Shown: positions 53,956 to 64,000 of the stretch, piece by piece
Position numbering within the stretch: the first letter of the stretch is position 1
How the letters are laid out: every line of letters starts with the position of its first letter
NCBI GenBank assembly: GCA_003971905.1
Contig: RSEE01000101.1
Span: 124,001-188,000 of the forward strand
DNA: 64,000 nt
Origin: Moniliella sp. 'wahieum'
Lineage: Eukaryota > Basidiomycota > Moniliellomycetes > Moniliellales > Moniliellaceae
Reading direction: 5' to 3'
Notes under the pieces: model-generated
Database searches by the model: none
Told to the model about the DNA's origin: nothing
The model's input: only the letters and a program-made list of their open reading frames with translations
Position numbers and translations under genes: made by a program

Positions 53956-56899
53956 GGTAAAGCCTCGTTCCACCCTTCTATCGATGGTGTGCGACAGAAG
54001 AGGGTCCAGGCCTGCTGGCGACTCCACTGGTTTCCTCGCCCGTGACAATAGGGGTTGGATCGGGTTAAAAAGAGTCGAACAATACCACCATCATCCAGGT
54101 GCTGGTCAACTAAGTAGTAAAGCCACATTGAACTAAGTCAATTCAACTTTTTGTTTGGGAAAGGAGGCCTACAGGTCTCTAGTATACTACTACTAGTAAA
54201 ACCACAACATAGGGGGGAAAAATAACTGCACGTCAATGTGCAATAGCCATCTAATGATGACAGCTAATCCAACCGTCGAGAGACTGACGCCAAAACGGTA
54301 GTCCAAACGCACTTTGCGAGCAAGTAGCCCCCCACTGCACGCATCGCAGGCATCAGCTTCTCATCGCCGGCTTCACCACGGCTAAGCGACGGTCACATTA
54401 TCCCCTAAGCCCTAAGGCATAGTAGTAGCCCTCCCTTCAGTTTCACAATGGAACTTGAATTCACCTTTTCATGCTTCAAGCGCCAATATATAGACGGTGG
54501 GTACGTCGTGTGCATCAGCTGCTGTGGACATCCGAAGCAGAACTATAGGAGTGGTGTTGATTCTTCCAGTTCCCGCTTTGCATTCCGAGGTTTCATGCTA
54601 TTGACCGATTGTGTATAGACATATTATGGACAACTAACTACCATATATTGATGCGATCAAGTTGATGCGCGCGATAGATTACGTTGAGACGTGGGACACG
54701 TTGAACGTTGAGATCTGGGAGGTCTGAGATCCCTCCATATTGGCGCGTTCAACAAGTTCAACTATAATGCAGCGAAGATAACCATCGCCCACCGTCGCAG
54801 GCCGTCGCCCCCAAAAACTGTCATGGGCGGCGTTGGGTCCAAAAGAAGAGATCTGATCCAATCTAAGGCGCGCCTACTCTGCACATGCCCAGGAGAGCGC
54901 GCTCCCAAGTCCAACCTGGTTTGACGACGGTTGGTTGTTGGTTGAACGAGATGTACGGTGGCCCGAGGAGCCATGCGTCCGCGCGACAATCGTCGCCGAC
55001 GCCCAAGTGCATTAATACAAGTCGGATGGCCCCAATAAGGCCACCAAAAAAGGTTTCAGTATCTTTTTGCTACGACTGTCGCCTCCGTCCCCGTTTCCTC
55101 TTCCTTTCTCTGTTTTGCACCTGAGGCAATCAAGCCCTCTTTTAACATATCTTCCTTTCTACACCCCCCCTTGAATCCGTTTTCCTTTTTGATCGAGCCT
55201 GTACCCCTGTGGTTGATGCGGATCATTTCCCCCACACCTTACATTATGGTCTCCTCTCGTCCTCTCGTCCCTTCCCTTCTCCTTTTCCATCCAATTGATT
55301 CAGTACAGGCATCCTCCTCGTCTTAGCTCCCACTGTCTTTCCCGACCTCGTCCTCCAGCTCTCCATCCGTCCAGTCGCGCGAGCCTTCCTTCAGCCGCGT
55401 CGAGTCCCCGTATCAGCTTCTCGCGTGGGTTGCTTTCCAGCCACATGGCCAGCCGTCTGTGTCCAGTCTTACTAGCTCTTCTGGCAGTGGTTGTCCGTCA
55501 TTGCCTCCTCCCGTCCCTAAGCCCAGGAAGTTTCATAGTATATGTAACTATAACGGCCCACTGGTCGGTGCAGACGCAACCTTCTTGCCACACGTGCGGC
55601 CGCCTCGGCTTCGTGCCCAAATGCCTCTCTTCGTCCCTAGCTCTGCTCGATCCACCGACTAGCCCAAGCCCGAAACTACCCTGAGTTGACCTACCGTCTC
55701 GTGGGAATGTACCCCATAACCCTGGCGGCGCCCGCACCGTGACAAATACTTTCATCCACATCTCACTGCAGTGCTTCATGTGTGTGCTAGTATTCATTGA
55801 GCAGAGAGACCTTTTTGTGGTCTATACTCGTGAGATCTGGGATTAAGGGGCACAGAATGGGTGTAGAAGGAGAACGTTGGTAGGATGGGCAGGCGCAGAT
55901 CGGGGTGTGCTGGTACATATTAATACGTATGAAGGAGAGACTGCACGACTAGAGATCACAGTGCAGTGAGATAGGTCGATAAGGAGAGGAGCACAGAGTA
56001 ATGCCCTTCGGGGGATGGGGAAAGAATGGTATAACCGAGATGGGATGGCAGCGTGACCAGGCCGGCCCCGGTAGTAGCCCGATCTACTTGTTCCAGCCAC
56101 ATGTGAATGATGCCTGAGGCCTGAGGAGAATAGGACACGCAACGTAGTGTGGAAATGTGACATGTGTATGTTGGCCATATAATGTGCTGTCACACGCACG
56201 TGCCTGTCACCGCCATGTTCTCTCTGTATTAGGACGTGCTAGTAGAGGGAGTATAGGGGTTGGTCCGCTCATTACCTCTCCGATCTCAGCTACCTTCAAG
56301 CTTCAAAAGCTATAGGCAAGCTGCAACTCGCCGCGTGTCATCATGTCATCCACCTTCATCGACCACCGATCATCAACAAGCGGTCACTAGAGTATCGTGT
56401 CCAGCCGGCATGTCTCTTGCAGCTTCATCTTCTCTCGCCTCCCTTGCCTTTGCATGTGGACGTGAGACTGGTATTGGCATTCATTGTTACTTTTACTGCT
56501 ATATCAGTCTCTGTGTCCCTCTGCCTCTCCCTCGCCCTGTCCTACTAGTTCTTGGTAGTAATAACGCCCACACCTTTCGGCGATTCTTGGGCGACCCAGC
56601 TCAGTACAACAGTACGCTGTACTCAAGTGTGCTGCCCGCATTGTCTCCCCGCTTTGCGCTCGCAACGGTCTAGTTGGCCGCTTGGCCGTCGTCGTACACC
56701 GTCCTAGCCCCAGGGTTAATGCATGCAATGAAAAGCCATATATATGGGCACATGTGAATTCAACAGGCGCCAGCTACACTTTGACTTCCCCCACAAAAAG
56801 CTGCTGGTCGATGGTGGATCTGGGGACCCGAGTGCCCAAGCACCCAAGCAATGGAGAAACCCAAGATGGCGTGACCTCAAACCGTGCGACAGAGGCGGG
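53956..56899. other. 2.9-kb intergenic region with relics
   Basis: 54528-54545 shares 18 bases with 60392-60409. 55340-55620 is a diverged copy of 52000-52300. Frames at 55295-55684 and 56260-56673 have no family features. An AT-rich TATATAGACGG lies at about 54487. Confidence 0.55.
55340..55620 (+). pseudogene. diverged partial duplicate of the carrier gene's upstream part
   Basis: It aligns in order with 52000-52300. CGACCTCGTCCTCCAGCTC matches CGGCCTCGTCCTCCAGCTC, and TCTGGCAGTGGTTGTCC matches TCTGGCAGGGTTTGTCC. Next CCCGTCCCTAAGCCC matches CCTGTCCCTGAGCCC, and finally CTTGCCACACGTGCGGCCGC matches CTTGCCACACTTGCAGCCGC. No carrier motifs follow, so it is a fragment. Confidence 0.6.
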
Positions 56900-58110
56900 T
56901 TACTTGGAGCTCATTTGCAATTTGCCTCCCGACAGGCCGCCAGTGGAGGAAGAAGTGCGACGCGAGCCCGGGGCCGAGGTGCCGGCTGGTCCCAACTTGC
57001 CCATCTTCATGCCTTCGTCCAAATTGTTGAGCAGGTCCATATCGTCCTGGTCCAGGTCAAAGTCAAACAAGTCGGCGTTGGCTTCGATGCGCGACTTGGT
57101 AAGCGATTTGGGCAGGATAATGTTGCCAATGTTCATGCCCCACTTGAGCAAGATCTGCGCGGCCGACTTGTTGTGTTTTTTGGCAATGGCCAAAATCTCC
57201 GGGCGGTCCAGGGCGGCACCCTGAGCCATGGGCGAGTAGGCTTGCACATGAATCCCACGCTCCATCGTCGCTTGCCGCAAATCGTCGTGCTGGAAAAAGG
57301 GATGCGACTCAATCTGGTTGACGGCGGGCTTGATCTGCGCATGGGCCAACAAATCGTCCAACTCTTCCACATCAAAGTTGGATACCCCAATCGACTTGAT
57401 CTTGCCCGCATATACAGCAGCTTCCATCGCCTTCCATGCCTCCAACCGCGTGTTCCGGTCGGCCCAGGCGAATGGAGTAGGTAGAGGTCCATATAGTCCA
57501 ACCCCAGCTTGCTCAGCGACTCGTCAATCGCCTCCGCCGCCCGCTCGTGGTCGGCATCCCAGAGTTTGGACGTGACAAAAATCTCTTCGCGCGGAGTGCC
57601 GGTGCGCTGGATAAAGTCGCGCACCGCACGTCCCACGGCCTCCTCGTTGGCATACCGAGCGGCTGGACAGAGACAAGGCGGGGAAGGGATGTGTATTGGT
57701 CAGTACATTGGCAACGCAAGGCAAAGAGGAAAACAAGGAAAGCAACCAATAGGCACGGAGCCTAAGCCGAGGAAGAGGAAGAAGAGGTGGGGGTGGTGGA
57801 TGTCGAAGAGGAGAAGAAGAGAAAAAGGGAAACACAACGTACCCGAGTCGACATGGCGATAGCCCGCCTCAAACGCCCATTTGACGGCATCCTCCGTGGT
57901 GGAATCGTTGGGGGCCTTGTACACGCCGAGGGCAACGACGGGGATGTAATGGCCCGAGTTGAGCTTGATCTTGGTGTCGGTGACCGAGGAGCGGCGGCGC
58001 TCGCCATCGAGCAGGCCTGGGCGGTTGGAGCCCTTGCGGTAGGCCTGGGGGGACTGGTCCTGGAAGGCCTTGTGGGCCTGGAAGGCAGCAACGTCGATCG
58101 TGTCGGTCAT
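56900..58110 (-). CDS. aldo/keto reductase (NADPH-dependent, AKR superfamily)
   Basis: A cytosolic reductase of carbonyls by family. ATG 58110 opens [16 protein letters not shown] with a roughly 45-residue extension before [16 protein letters not shown]. Exon 1 is 57843-58110, the intron 57663-57842 (180 nt, GTACGT), exon 2 56900-57662. The catalytic tetrad is visible: Asp in GYRHVDSA, Tyr in [10 protein letters not shown], Lys in FVTSKLW and His in [38 protein letters not shown] and [16 protein letters not shown] complete the barrel and the coenzyme-binding Lys-Ser. One slip at about 57462 lacks a C (HSPWADRNTR is restored by one added base). The substrate cannot be told. Confidence 0.95.
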
Positions 58111-61100
58111 GGGGCAGCGGAGGAGGCAGAGGCAGAGGCAGAGGCGAGGCAGAGGCAGAGGTAGAGGAAGAGGAGGCGGTGGAGACGGCAGCAGAGAAGA
58201 CGAGAGCGGGGGAGGAAGAGGGGCTATATATGCGCGGGGGGGCGCTACTGCGGCGAAAGGGCCCGGCCAGCGCGACGGAGCGGAGGGGAAGCGTAGGCGT
58301 GGCGGTGCGCATGCACTGGCGCATGGCTGCAGGCATGCCTCCGTGCATGGAATGGTGGGCCGCAGCCAAGCAGCACGGCGCAGCTGCCTGTGGCGCTCTA
58401 ATCGGGCGCGGCCTGTTGATCCGAGCCTCGATTAACGATGGACGATTGCGGCCCAAGCGTAGCAGTGCGTACCCGCGTCCCATCCCGCACCCTTGCCGCG
58501 TAAGTTTGCCCCACAGTCCACGCCCCGCACCGCGCCGCTCTGGCCCAGCCGGCCGCCCCGATCGGGGGGGGGGCATGCCGTCCGCATCTGTCCGCATGCG
58601 TCCGCGGGCACACAGCACTGAGCCCGCTGTCTCTGGTCTGTCCCAGCAGCACTGGCGCTCACCGGCTGAGCACTGCATGACGTCGCCCCCCCCAACCCCC
58701 CGGGTGCTGCGCTGGTGCTGGGCCAGGCACACCGCACCGCCCCTGGACATGACGCGTGGCGCGTGATCATGCGTGCGCTCATCCATCCCACATCGGTCCC
58801 TGACGCGTGACGCCCGCACGGGGTGGCAACGCAGCAGCACCCGCCCAGTGGGGCCGGGGGCGCAGGGGGGGAGTGCGAAATGGAAACGCTGTTTGGGCCG
58901 CCCGTGCAGCTTGCAGCTTGGGGGGCAAGCACCGATTGCGATGCGTGGGTCTCTTGTGCTTGCCCTCAGCCAGAGCGCTGGTGCTGAGGCTGAGTGGCCC
59001 CCCAACCCAACCCTGCGGCGTGACGAGTACGCAGCCCTCGCTGAGGCTCAGCCTCAGCATCTCAGCCGTCGCGTTGGCCTACTGATAAAAAACACACTGC
59101 CAATGCGCCCATTGGCCCGTGCACACGTCCAGCCTCCCCACACAGCCTGCCCCCACTCGCCACATCAGATGACTCAAGAGCACTCTCACATGCCAAAAAC
59201 ACATGCGCCCCTCGCCCTCCGTCCGCTCGATCCCATCGCCTCATCTGTTGCCCTCCCACCCGAACAATAAGTCCTGCCCCTCCACCGCCCTCGCGTGTCT
59301 CGTGCCCAGCATCCGCAGCCCCAGCGCCAGCCTCAGCCTCCGCCTCGCTCCCACCCCCCAGTCAGCCTCATCTTCCTCATCCCACTGCCCATACAATCTC
59401 AGCAGGCCAGTATGCACCCCTTCTCGCGCTCTCTGCTCGCTCCTGCCCTCGGCGTGCTTCAAACTTGCTCAGATCCATTGGCTTGTCATGGATGCATGCG
59501 CCCTCGAGCCACGTTACTCTCTGTGGCTGTAATCGCATGCGTGAGTGCTAGCTAACCAGTCAACAACCAATGTAAGAGAGAAGAACGATCCCATACCATG
59601 TCGTAAGCAGTGCTCGTGCCACTCTCCATCCATAGACGGTTCTGGATTCTTGCTTCGTTACCATTGTCGCAGCCACGCTTAGCCGGCACGAGAGTGGCTT
59701 CGAACCTGTCACACCCCGGCGAGGATCCCTTCGGTGGAAGATGAGTACGACGAGTACGACGAGCACGATGAGTACGCACCCAGATTTGAACCCCTCTTAT
59801 CAATCTTATCAATCACAGGACGGATTCCATATTACAATCTGCCTCAGCCAAACGCCTCTGTAGCCCCGCCGGGTCGCACCAAACTACCAAGAACCTCCAG
59901 AAACACTGGCACCAACTAGATTTCCAAATACTTTTGAGTTAGTAGATAAAACCCGAACCCATCGACTCTCATCAATTGAGATCGATCCCTGCGCTCATTC
60001 ATCCTTTTTTCTCTCACGGTGGCCTGATCCCATCCCCTCAGTTATTAGCTGCTGGATGAGTTAGATCTTTGTACGACACCCGTGCCCTTCCACCGGTTTT
60101 GCTCTCCTTTGAGCTATGGAAGTTCTAGCCCGTTCATGGTTCAGTTGCCACCGAGAACGTCGGGAAGACAGTCGGGGCAACGAAGGGGGGCAGAAGTTGG
60201 TGTCCCGTACCGCGGGCCGCGACGGATGAAATACTAATAAACGCGCCCCGGATCTCGCCCTGTCAACAACAAACTATATAACAAAACAACGTTTAACGGT
60301 TAAGTTACCGCTCCACCCTCCTACTGACCAAACAGTGTGGCTGAAAATCTATATATCTAACCTCTCTCTCTTACGAACCAATTTGTCGACCACATCCGAA
60401 GCAGAACTACAAGGACTTTCGAGATCCACCTAGAGGCATTTCCCGTTTATCGCGGCTGCAAGATGTCTTTTGTCACACTCTGGCGTTTCACCACAGAGAA
60501 TTTCTAGCGAGAAAACCCCATCACAGTGCAACAGGCCGAACAACAAAATCATTTATTACCAACAGTATTACTTATCGACGGACGCACCTCAGGCTTCAGA
60601 CCTACAAGGTCATGAAACTGGTATACTAATGGGGGGGAGTAATGATGTTAATGATGAGTGGCCATATGGGGTTTGGGCGGGAGTGAGTCTTCCTTTTATT
60701 ACTCCCATTTATTCGCCACATCTCTCGTATACTGTAGTGTATTAGTGACCACATTGTTGCAAAAGTGGTGACATTTGAAGCTGCGGTAGTAGGTCTAATA
60801 GTATGCATGCCAACAAGAAATGACAGAGTGAAGAACCGGGACCCAGGAATCAGGGGGAACCCTCACGTCACGCTTTGCCTGCCTCCTCGCCTCCTGCTCC
60901 AGCCAACGTTCTGATCCCTGGCACCGCCTCAGTATTTTCCACCAACCAATATATCTTCGGACCAAAACCCTACGATGCATCCGGATCGACTTATCTGAGA
61001 CATCTTTGTTGGAACGGTCAAAAATGGTGGACCAATTTTATCGTCATGCGCGTCATCGGCCTCCGGACCCGAGGATCGCCTCTCTCACTAGCACTGGTCT

Positions 61101-61406
61101 TCAACAAAGGTTGCTCTACTCGTAGCATTTTTTTGCAACGCTTGTTCAGACAGAGACACCTTACGCAGAAGAAACGAGGATATACCAAAGCAAGTATAAC
61201 TTCCGTAGTGAAGCTTACTAGTACTACTGAAGTAAGTACACCAAACACCACTGTAGTACTCCTTTGGACCATGTCCAGCTTGACTACTACGGAGGAACAG
61301 ACTGCATGGTGCTGGCAGACAAAAACGCATTGGATACTCGGGTCCCCACCAAAACATGGGCAGGGGGAGACAAATGCATCATGTGCAGATTTTGGATGAT
61401 GAATAA
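58111..61406. other. 3.3-kb GC-rich then relic-bearing intergenic region
   Basis: GCAGAG hexamers at 58112-58175 lie in the AKR leader. 58,200-59,000 is GC-rich with unsupported frames on both strands. 60392-60409 shares 18 bases with 54528-54545. 60833-61060 is a repeat copy matching 22506-22720 and on the minus strand reads DRSNKDVSDKSIRMHRRVLV, then RRYIGWWKILRRCQGSE, a possible relic of a coding sequence. Confidence 0.55.
60833..61060. repeat. dispersed repeat copy (partner at 22506-22720)
   Basis: Collinear similarity over about 200 bp: CCAGGAAT, AACCCTC, TCTGATCCC/TCCTGATCCC, CACCGCCTCAGTA/ACACCTCAGTA, GATGCATCCG, TATCTGA/AATCTGA, TGTTGG.ACGGTCAA, and TTTATCGT.AT. Both copies are in the same orientation. 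Confidence 0.7.
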
Positions 61407-63960
61407 CTACGACTGGTGGTAGGAGTAGTTGTCGTTGTTGCTGGAATGATGTTTTTGTAGCCGCCTTCCCGCCTTTTCGCGCCACCGGTTCGGGCGCGGC
61501 TTGTCCACTGCCGGACGCCTCTTTTCCACCACGATCGGAAGGAGGTCGCTTCCGTCAGAGTGTGGCAGAGATAGGGCGTGTGACCGGGCGTGGCGAGCTA
61601 TCGCACGACGTAAGTAGTCCACTTGCATTTGGTACGCCGCCTGGGCATGCTGGACCAACTTTACGTCGGCTTCGCGGTAGGCCAGCGCCAATCGGGTGCG
61701 CAAATGGTCAAAGTCACCTTTGGGGAACGTGTAGCGTTTCTGTATGTCGAGCTGGTGGATCAAGTGACGCATGATGGGCTCTGTCAGCTTCTCAGCTCGA
61801 CCGCCTTTGCCTTCCAACGGAAGTTTGCCATTGATCACGTCGGCTGTTACGGGCGGCATGGTCCGAACAAATTGCCGAAACATGCTCATTGCCTCGTCCA
61901 GACGTGAACTGCGCGCCAAGTTTTCAATCTGGAATCGCCACACGCTGAACGCCGAGGGGTCTCGCGAACTGGGAGTCTGAACAAAGCTTGACCACGCTTC
62001 ATCCAGCACTCGATCCACTTGGGGTCGCAGAGGGTCCGACTCGGGGTAAAACAGCCCGGTGCGGAACAACCACTCGTACGCGCGTGTATCGGGCTGGAGG
62101 CCGAACTGGGCATACACGTTCTCCTCGACCTTGGGACTGAACATGGCCGCATGCATCTTCCACAGTGCCTCCTCGGGCGCTCCGTGGGACATGATCACAC
62201 GCAAGTACGTCGCCAGCACATCCGCGTCCACCTTCACTCCGATCCAAGTGTCCAGCCTACCGGATTGGGCCATTCTTCTCACATCCCGCTTTCCCAGCGC
62301 CGAATCGAGGAGCGCACGAAAGAGCCCAGATACCTCTTGCAGCACACCAGCGCTCGTTTGCGGTAGCGTCTCACCCACCACCACATCGCCTCGTACCTCG
62401 GTGCTAGCCTCACGCTGCGCCGTACGCTGGGCATCGGCCATACGGGCTGCGTGAGAACCGCCTTGCTCTGGCACGCTGTCTCGCTCCTCTTCTGTGTTAG
62501 GCTTGGCGAGCATCAACCCGTGGGGTTGCTTTCCCTCCATTGGGATGGCAACGCCACGCGTTCCGCGTTCTGCCGATCGTGTCCATCCTCCCCGCCCTCG
62601 ACGGGGACCTGCTCGAGGGGCAGAGCGGAAAGGGGACGAGTATTCAAGTCCTCCGCCTGGGCTACCGCTACCGCTTCCTCTTGCTCCTCCTCCTCCTCCG
62701 ATAAACCCAGTTCCAACCGCCGGAGAGCTTCCCGCTCGCGCTCCATGGCCACCTGCCTTGCATCTTGCAGCAACGGTTGCAACGGAGGATGGTAGTGCGC
62801 ATAACAGTGAAGCAGGAACGTCACCGTCTTGGCATCTGGCAGACGCGCCACGGCATCAACTAAATTTTGGTCGGGGGATCGGGCCGTAGACGCCATGGCG
62901 GGATCGAGAAACTGATGGGCCACCCGAACCATCTCGTTTACCACCCACTTGCTTCGGGCCAGATCGCCCGTACCATCAAATGCTTCAAGGAGGTGGTTGA
63001 ACGTGGTACGGTCCGGGACCCATGACAGCCCCGTTTCTTTGATTGGATTGGTATCAACTAGGTGGCGGTACACTGCCAAGGCGTTCCGGCGATACCGCCG
63101 GTCCTTGGATAAAGCTCGGATTGTCGTATTGTAGGTGGGGAGCGATGGACGAAGGTGGTAGGTCCTCGTCATTTCGTAGAACAAACTCCATGCTCGTCGG
63201 GCTCCAGCACGGGCCGAGGTGGGAAGATGTTGCTCTGGGAACTTGCCCAGCGCACAGGCCAGGATCATCCGCGCGTACATGGGCTCGTCAGGGACCGCGT
63301 GGGCGACACGGCGCATTTGGTCGTAGAGCGACCAGGCTCGTTTTGTGCTGCGCACATCTTCCTTGGTCAACAATGTGACAATCACCGACGCATACGATCG
63401 CATCTCGGCCGGATGGGTATGTTCCAGCTGGGCTAACGTGGCGATTGCGCCGTCCAGATCACCCGACTTGATTTGCGCACGAACGAGCCAGTGCTTCATT
63501 GGCCCCGTCATCTCCACACCAGCTTCAAGGAAGGCGGGGGGAGGGAGGGAGGTCAGCATGCCAAGCAACTAGGAGCAGTGCCGGGCTGGGGGGAGGGGAC
63601 ACACTATTCACCACCTCACGGTACATTGCACGAAGGATATCGAGGGCGCCCTTGTTGGCAAGCAGACGTCCGAGTTCGTCGGCCAACGCTGTGCGGGCCG
63701 CAGTATATGTGCCAGCAGGGGAAGGGACTGGGGAAGGGGTGGGGATGCCCTGTGCGCCCATGTGAGGCGCCTGGGGCGAAGCGTGGGCTGTGTCCATCAT
63801 GTACGCCACCTGAACCAATGCGTTGATCCCGTCCGCATTGTTTTCCTCCAAAGCTAACACGGCCAACGCATGCAACTCGACGTCAGTAATGATATCGGAA
63901 ATTGGCACTAGTGCCTTGGCCCCGCGCTGGGCAGGCTCCGCTACCGTGTCCCGCAGACGG
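61407..63960 (-). CDS. pentatricopeptide-repeat (PPR) protein, mitochondrial RNA metabolism; 5' end at or beyond the edge
   Basis: Helical repeats of PPR type follow one another: SYASVIVTLLTKEDVRSTKR with AWSLYDQMRRV, MYARMILACALGKFPEQ with AWSLFYEMTRTYHLRPS, TYNTTIRALSKDRRYRRNAL, and TFNHLLEAFDGTGDLARSKW. Further helices (ADVLATYLRVIMSHGAPEEA, FSVWRFQIENLARSSRLDEA) carry on to a basic tail (RPNRWREKAGRRLQKH). An 82-nt intron at 63523-63604 joins EVVN to TGVEMTG. Near 62533 one base is lacking; adding it links the two long frames through REGKQPHGLMLAK. The N-terminal exon reads ISDIITDVELHALAVLAL and opens at about 63960 without a clear ATG. Most PPR proteins of fungi act on mitochondrial RNA; PTCD1-like is a guess. 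Confidence 0.75.
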
Positions 63961-64000
63961 ATGAGGAGAGATGATCACGTCGTTGGAGAGCGAGAGCGAG

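Noticed and set aside
58200-59060. Several 100-380-codon frames upstream of the aldo/keto reductase
   Set aside because: GC-rich, open on both strands, low-complexity, overlapping the leader and promoter of a well-supported gene.
59695-59830. TTCGAA and TTTGAACCCC words resembling tRNA T-arms
   Set aside because: The flanking bases do not form the five-pair T stem, and no acceptor, D or anticodon arm can be folded around them.

Overview
The window is nuclear DNA of a GC-rich fungus. The proteins look basidiomycete: a fungal-type prohibitin, an NDR/Cbk1 kinase with a Q-rich N terminus, UDP-glucuronate decarboxylase as in capsule- or xylan-making basidiomycetes, a peroxisomal Lon and a Swi3/SMARCC subunit. 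Introns are short (about 60-180 nt) and most donors read GTACGT. I cannot place it below phylum. No rRNA, tRNA or CRISPR array was recognised.

Layout, left to right: possible end of a gene (1-370); ICT1/ArfB-type ribosome-rescue factor (+); phosphopentomutase/phosphoglucomutase (-); 14-TM MFS antiporter (+); secreted S28 serine peptidase (+); a repeat-rich stretch with a Myb/SANT-like protein (-); UXS1 (+); tiny TFIIH subunit Tfb5 (-); a Ty1/copia relic with its LTR; exopolyphosphatase (-) whose 5' end is occupied by a second LTR copy; a repeat-rich stretch with 21-bp and about 175-bp tandem arrays and a small membrane protein; NDR kinase (+); a disordered nuclear-type protein (+); an Sls1-like mitochondrial protein (-) divergent from condensin SMC4 (+); peroxisomal Lon (-) convergent with SMC4; prohibitin 1 (-) divergent from Swi3/SMARCC (+); a divergent mitochondrial carrier (+); aldo/keto reductase (-); and a PPR protein (-) at the right edge.

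The genes are ordinary single-copy housekeeping and accessory genes with no operon-like logic, although several serve mitochondria or peroxisomes (ICT1, Sls1-like, prohibitin, carrier, PPR, Lon). Two window-wide properties matter most to a reader. First, nearly every conserved gene is broken by one-base frame slips. Most slips whose sign I could read need one added base, usually in a short homopolymer, so the assembly probably carries uncorrected deletions and the genes themselves are probably intact. Second, the intergenic DNA is full of short iterated palindromic words (TGAGTACTCA, GTCACTAGTGAC, TTGAAGCTTCAA and similar) and decayed repeats. I found no clearly new multi-gene system. The best leads are the LTR at the exopolyphosphatase start, the about 175-bp tandem array, the 21-bp heptad array, and the palindromic micro-repeats.
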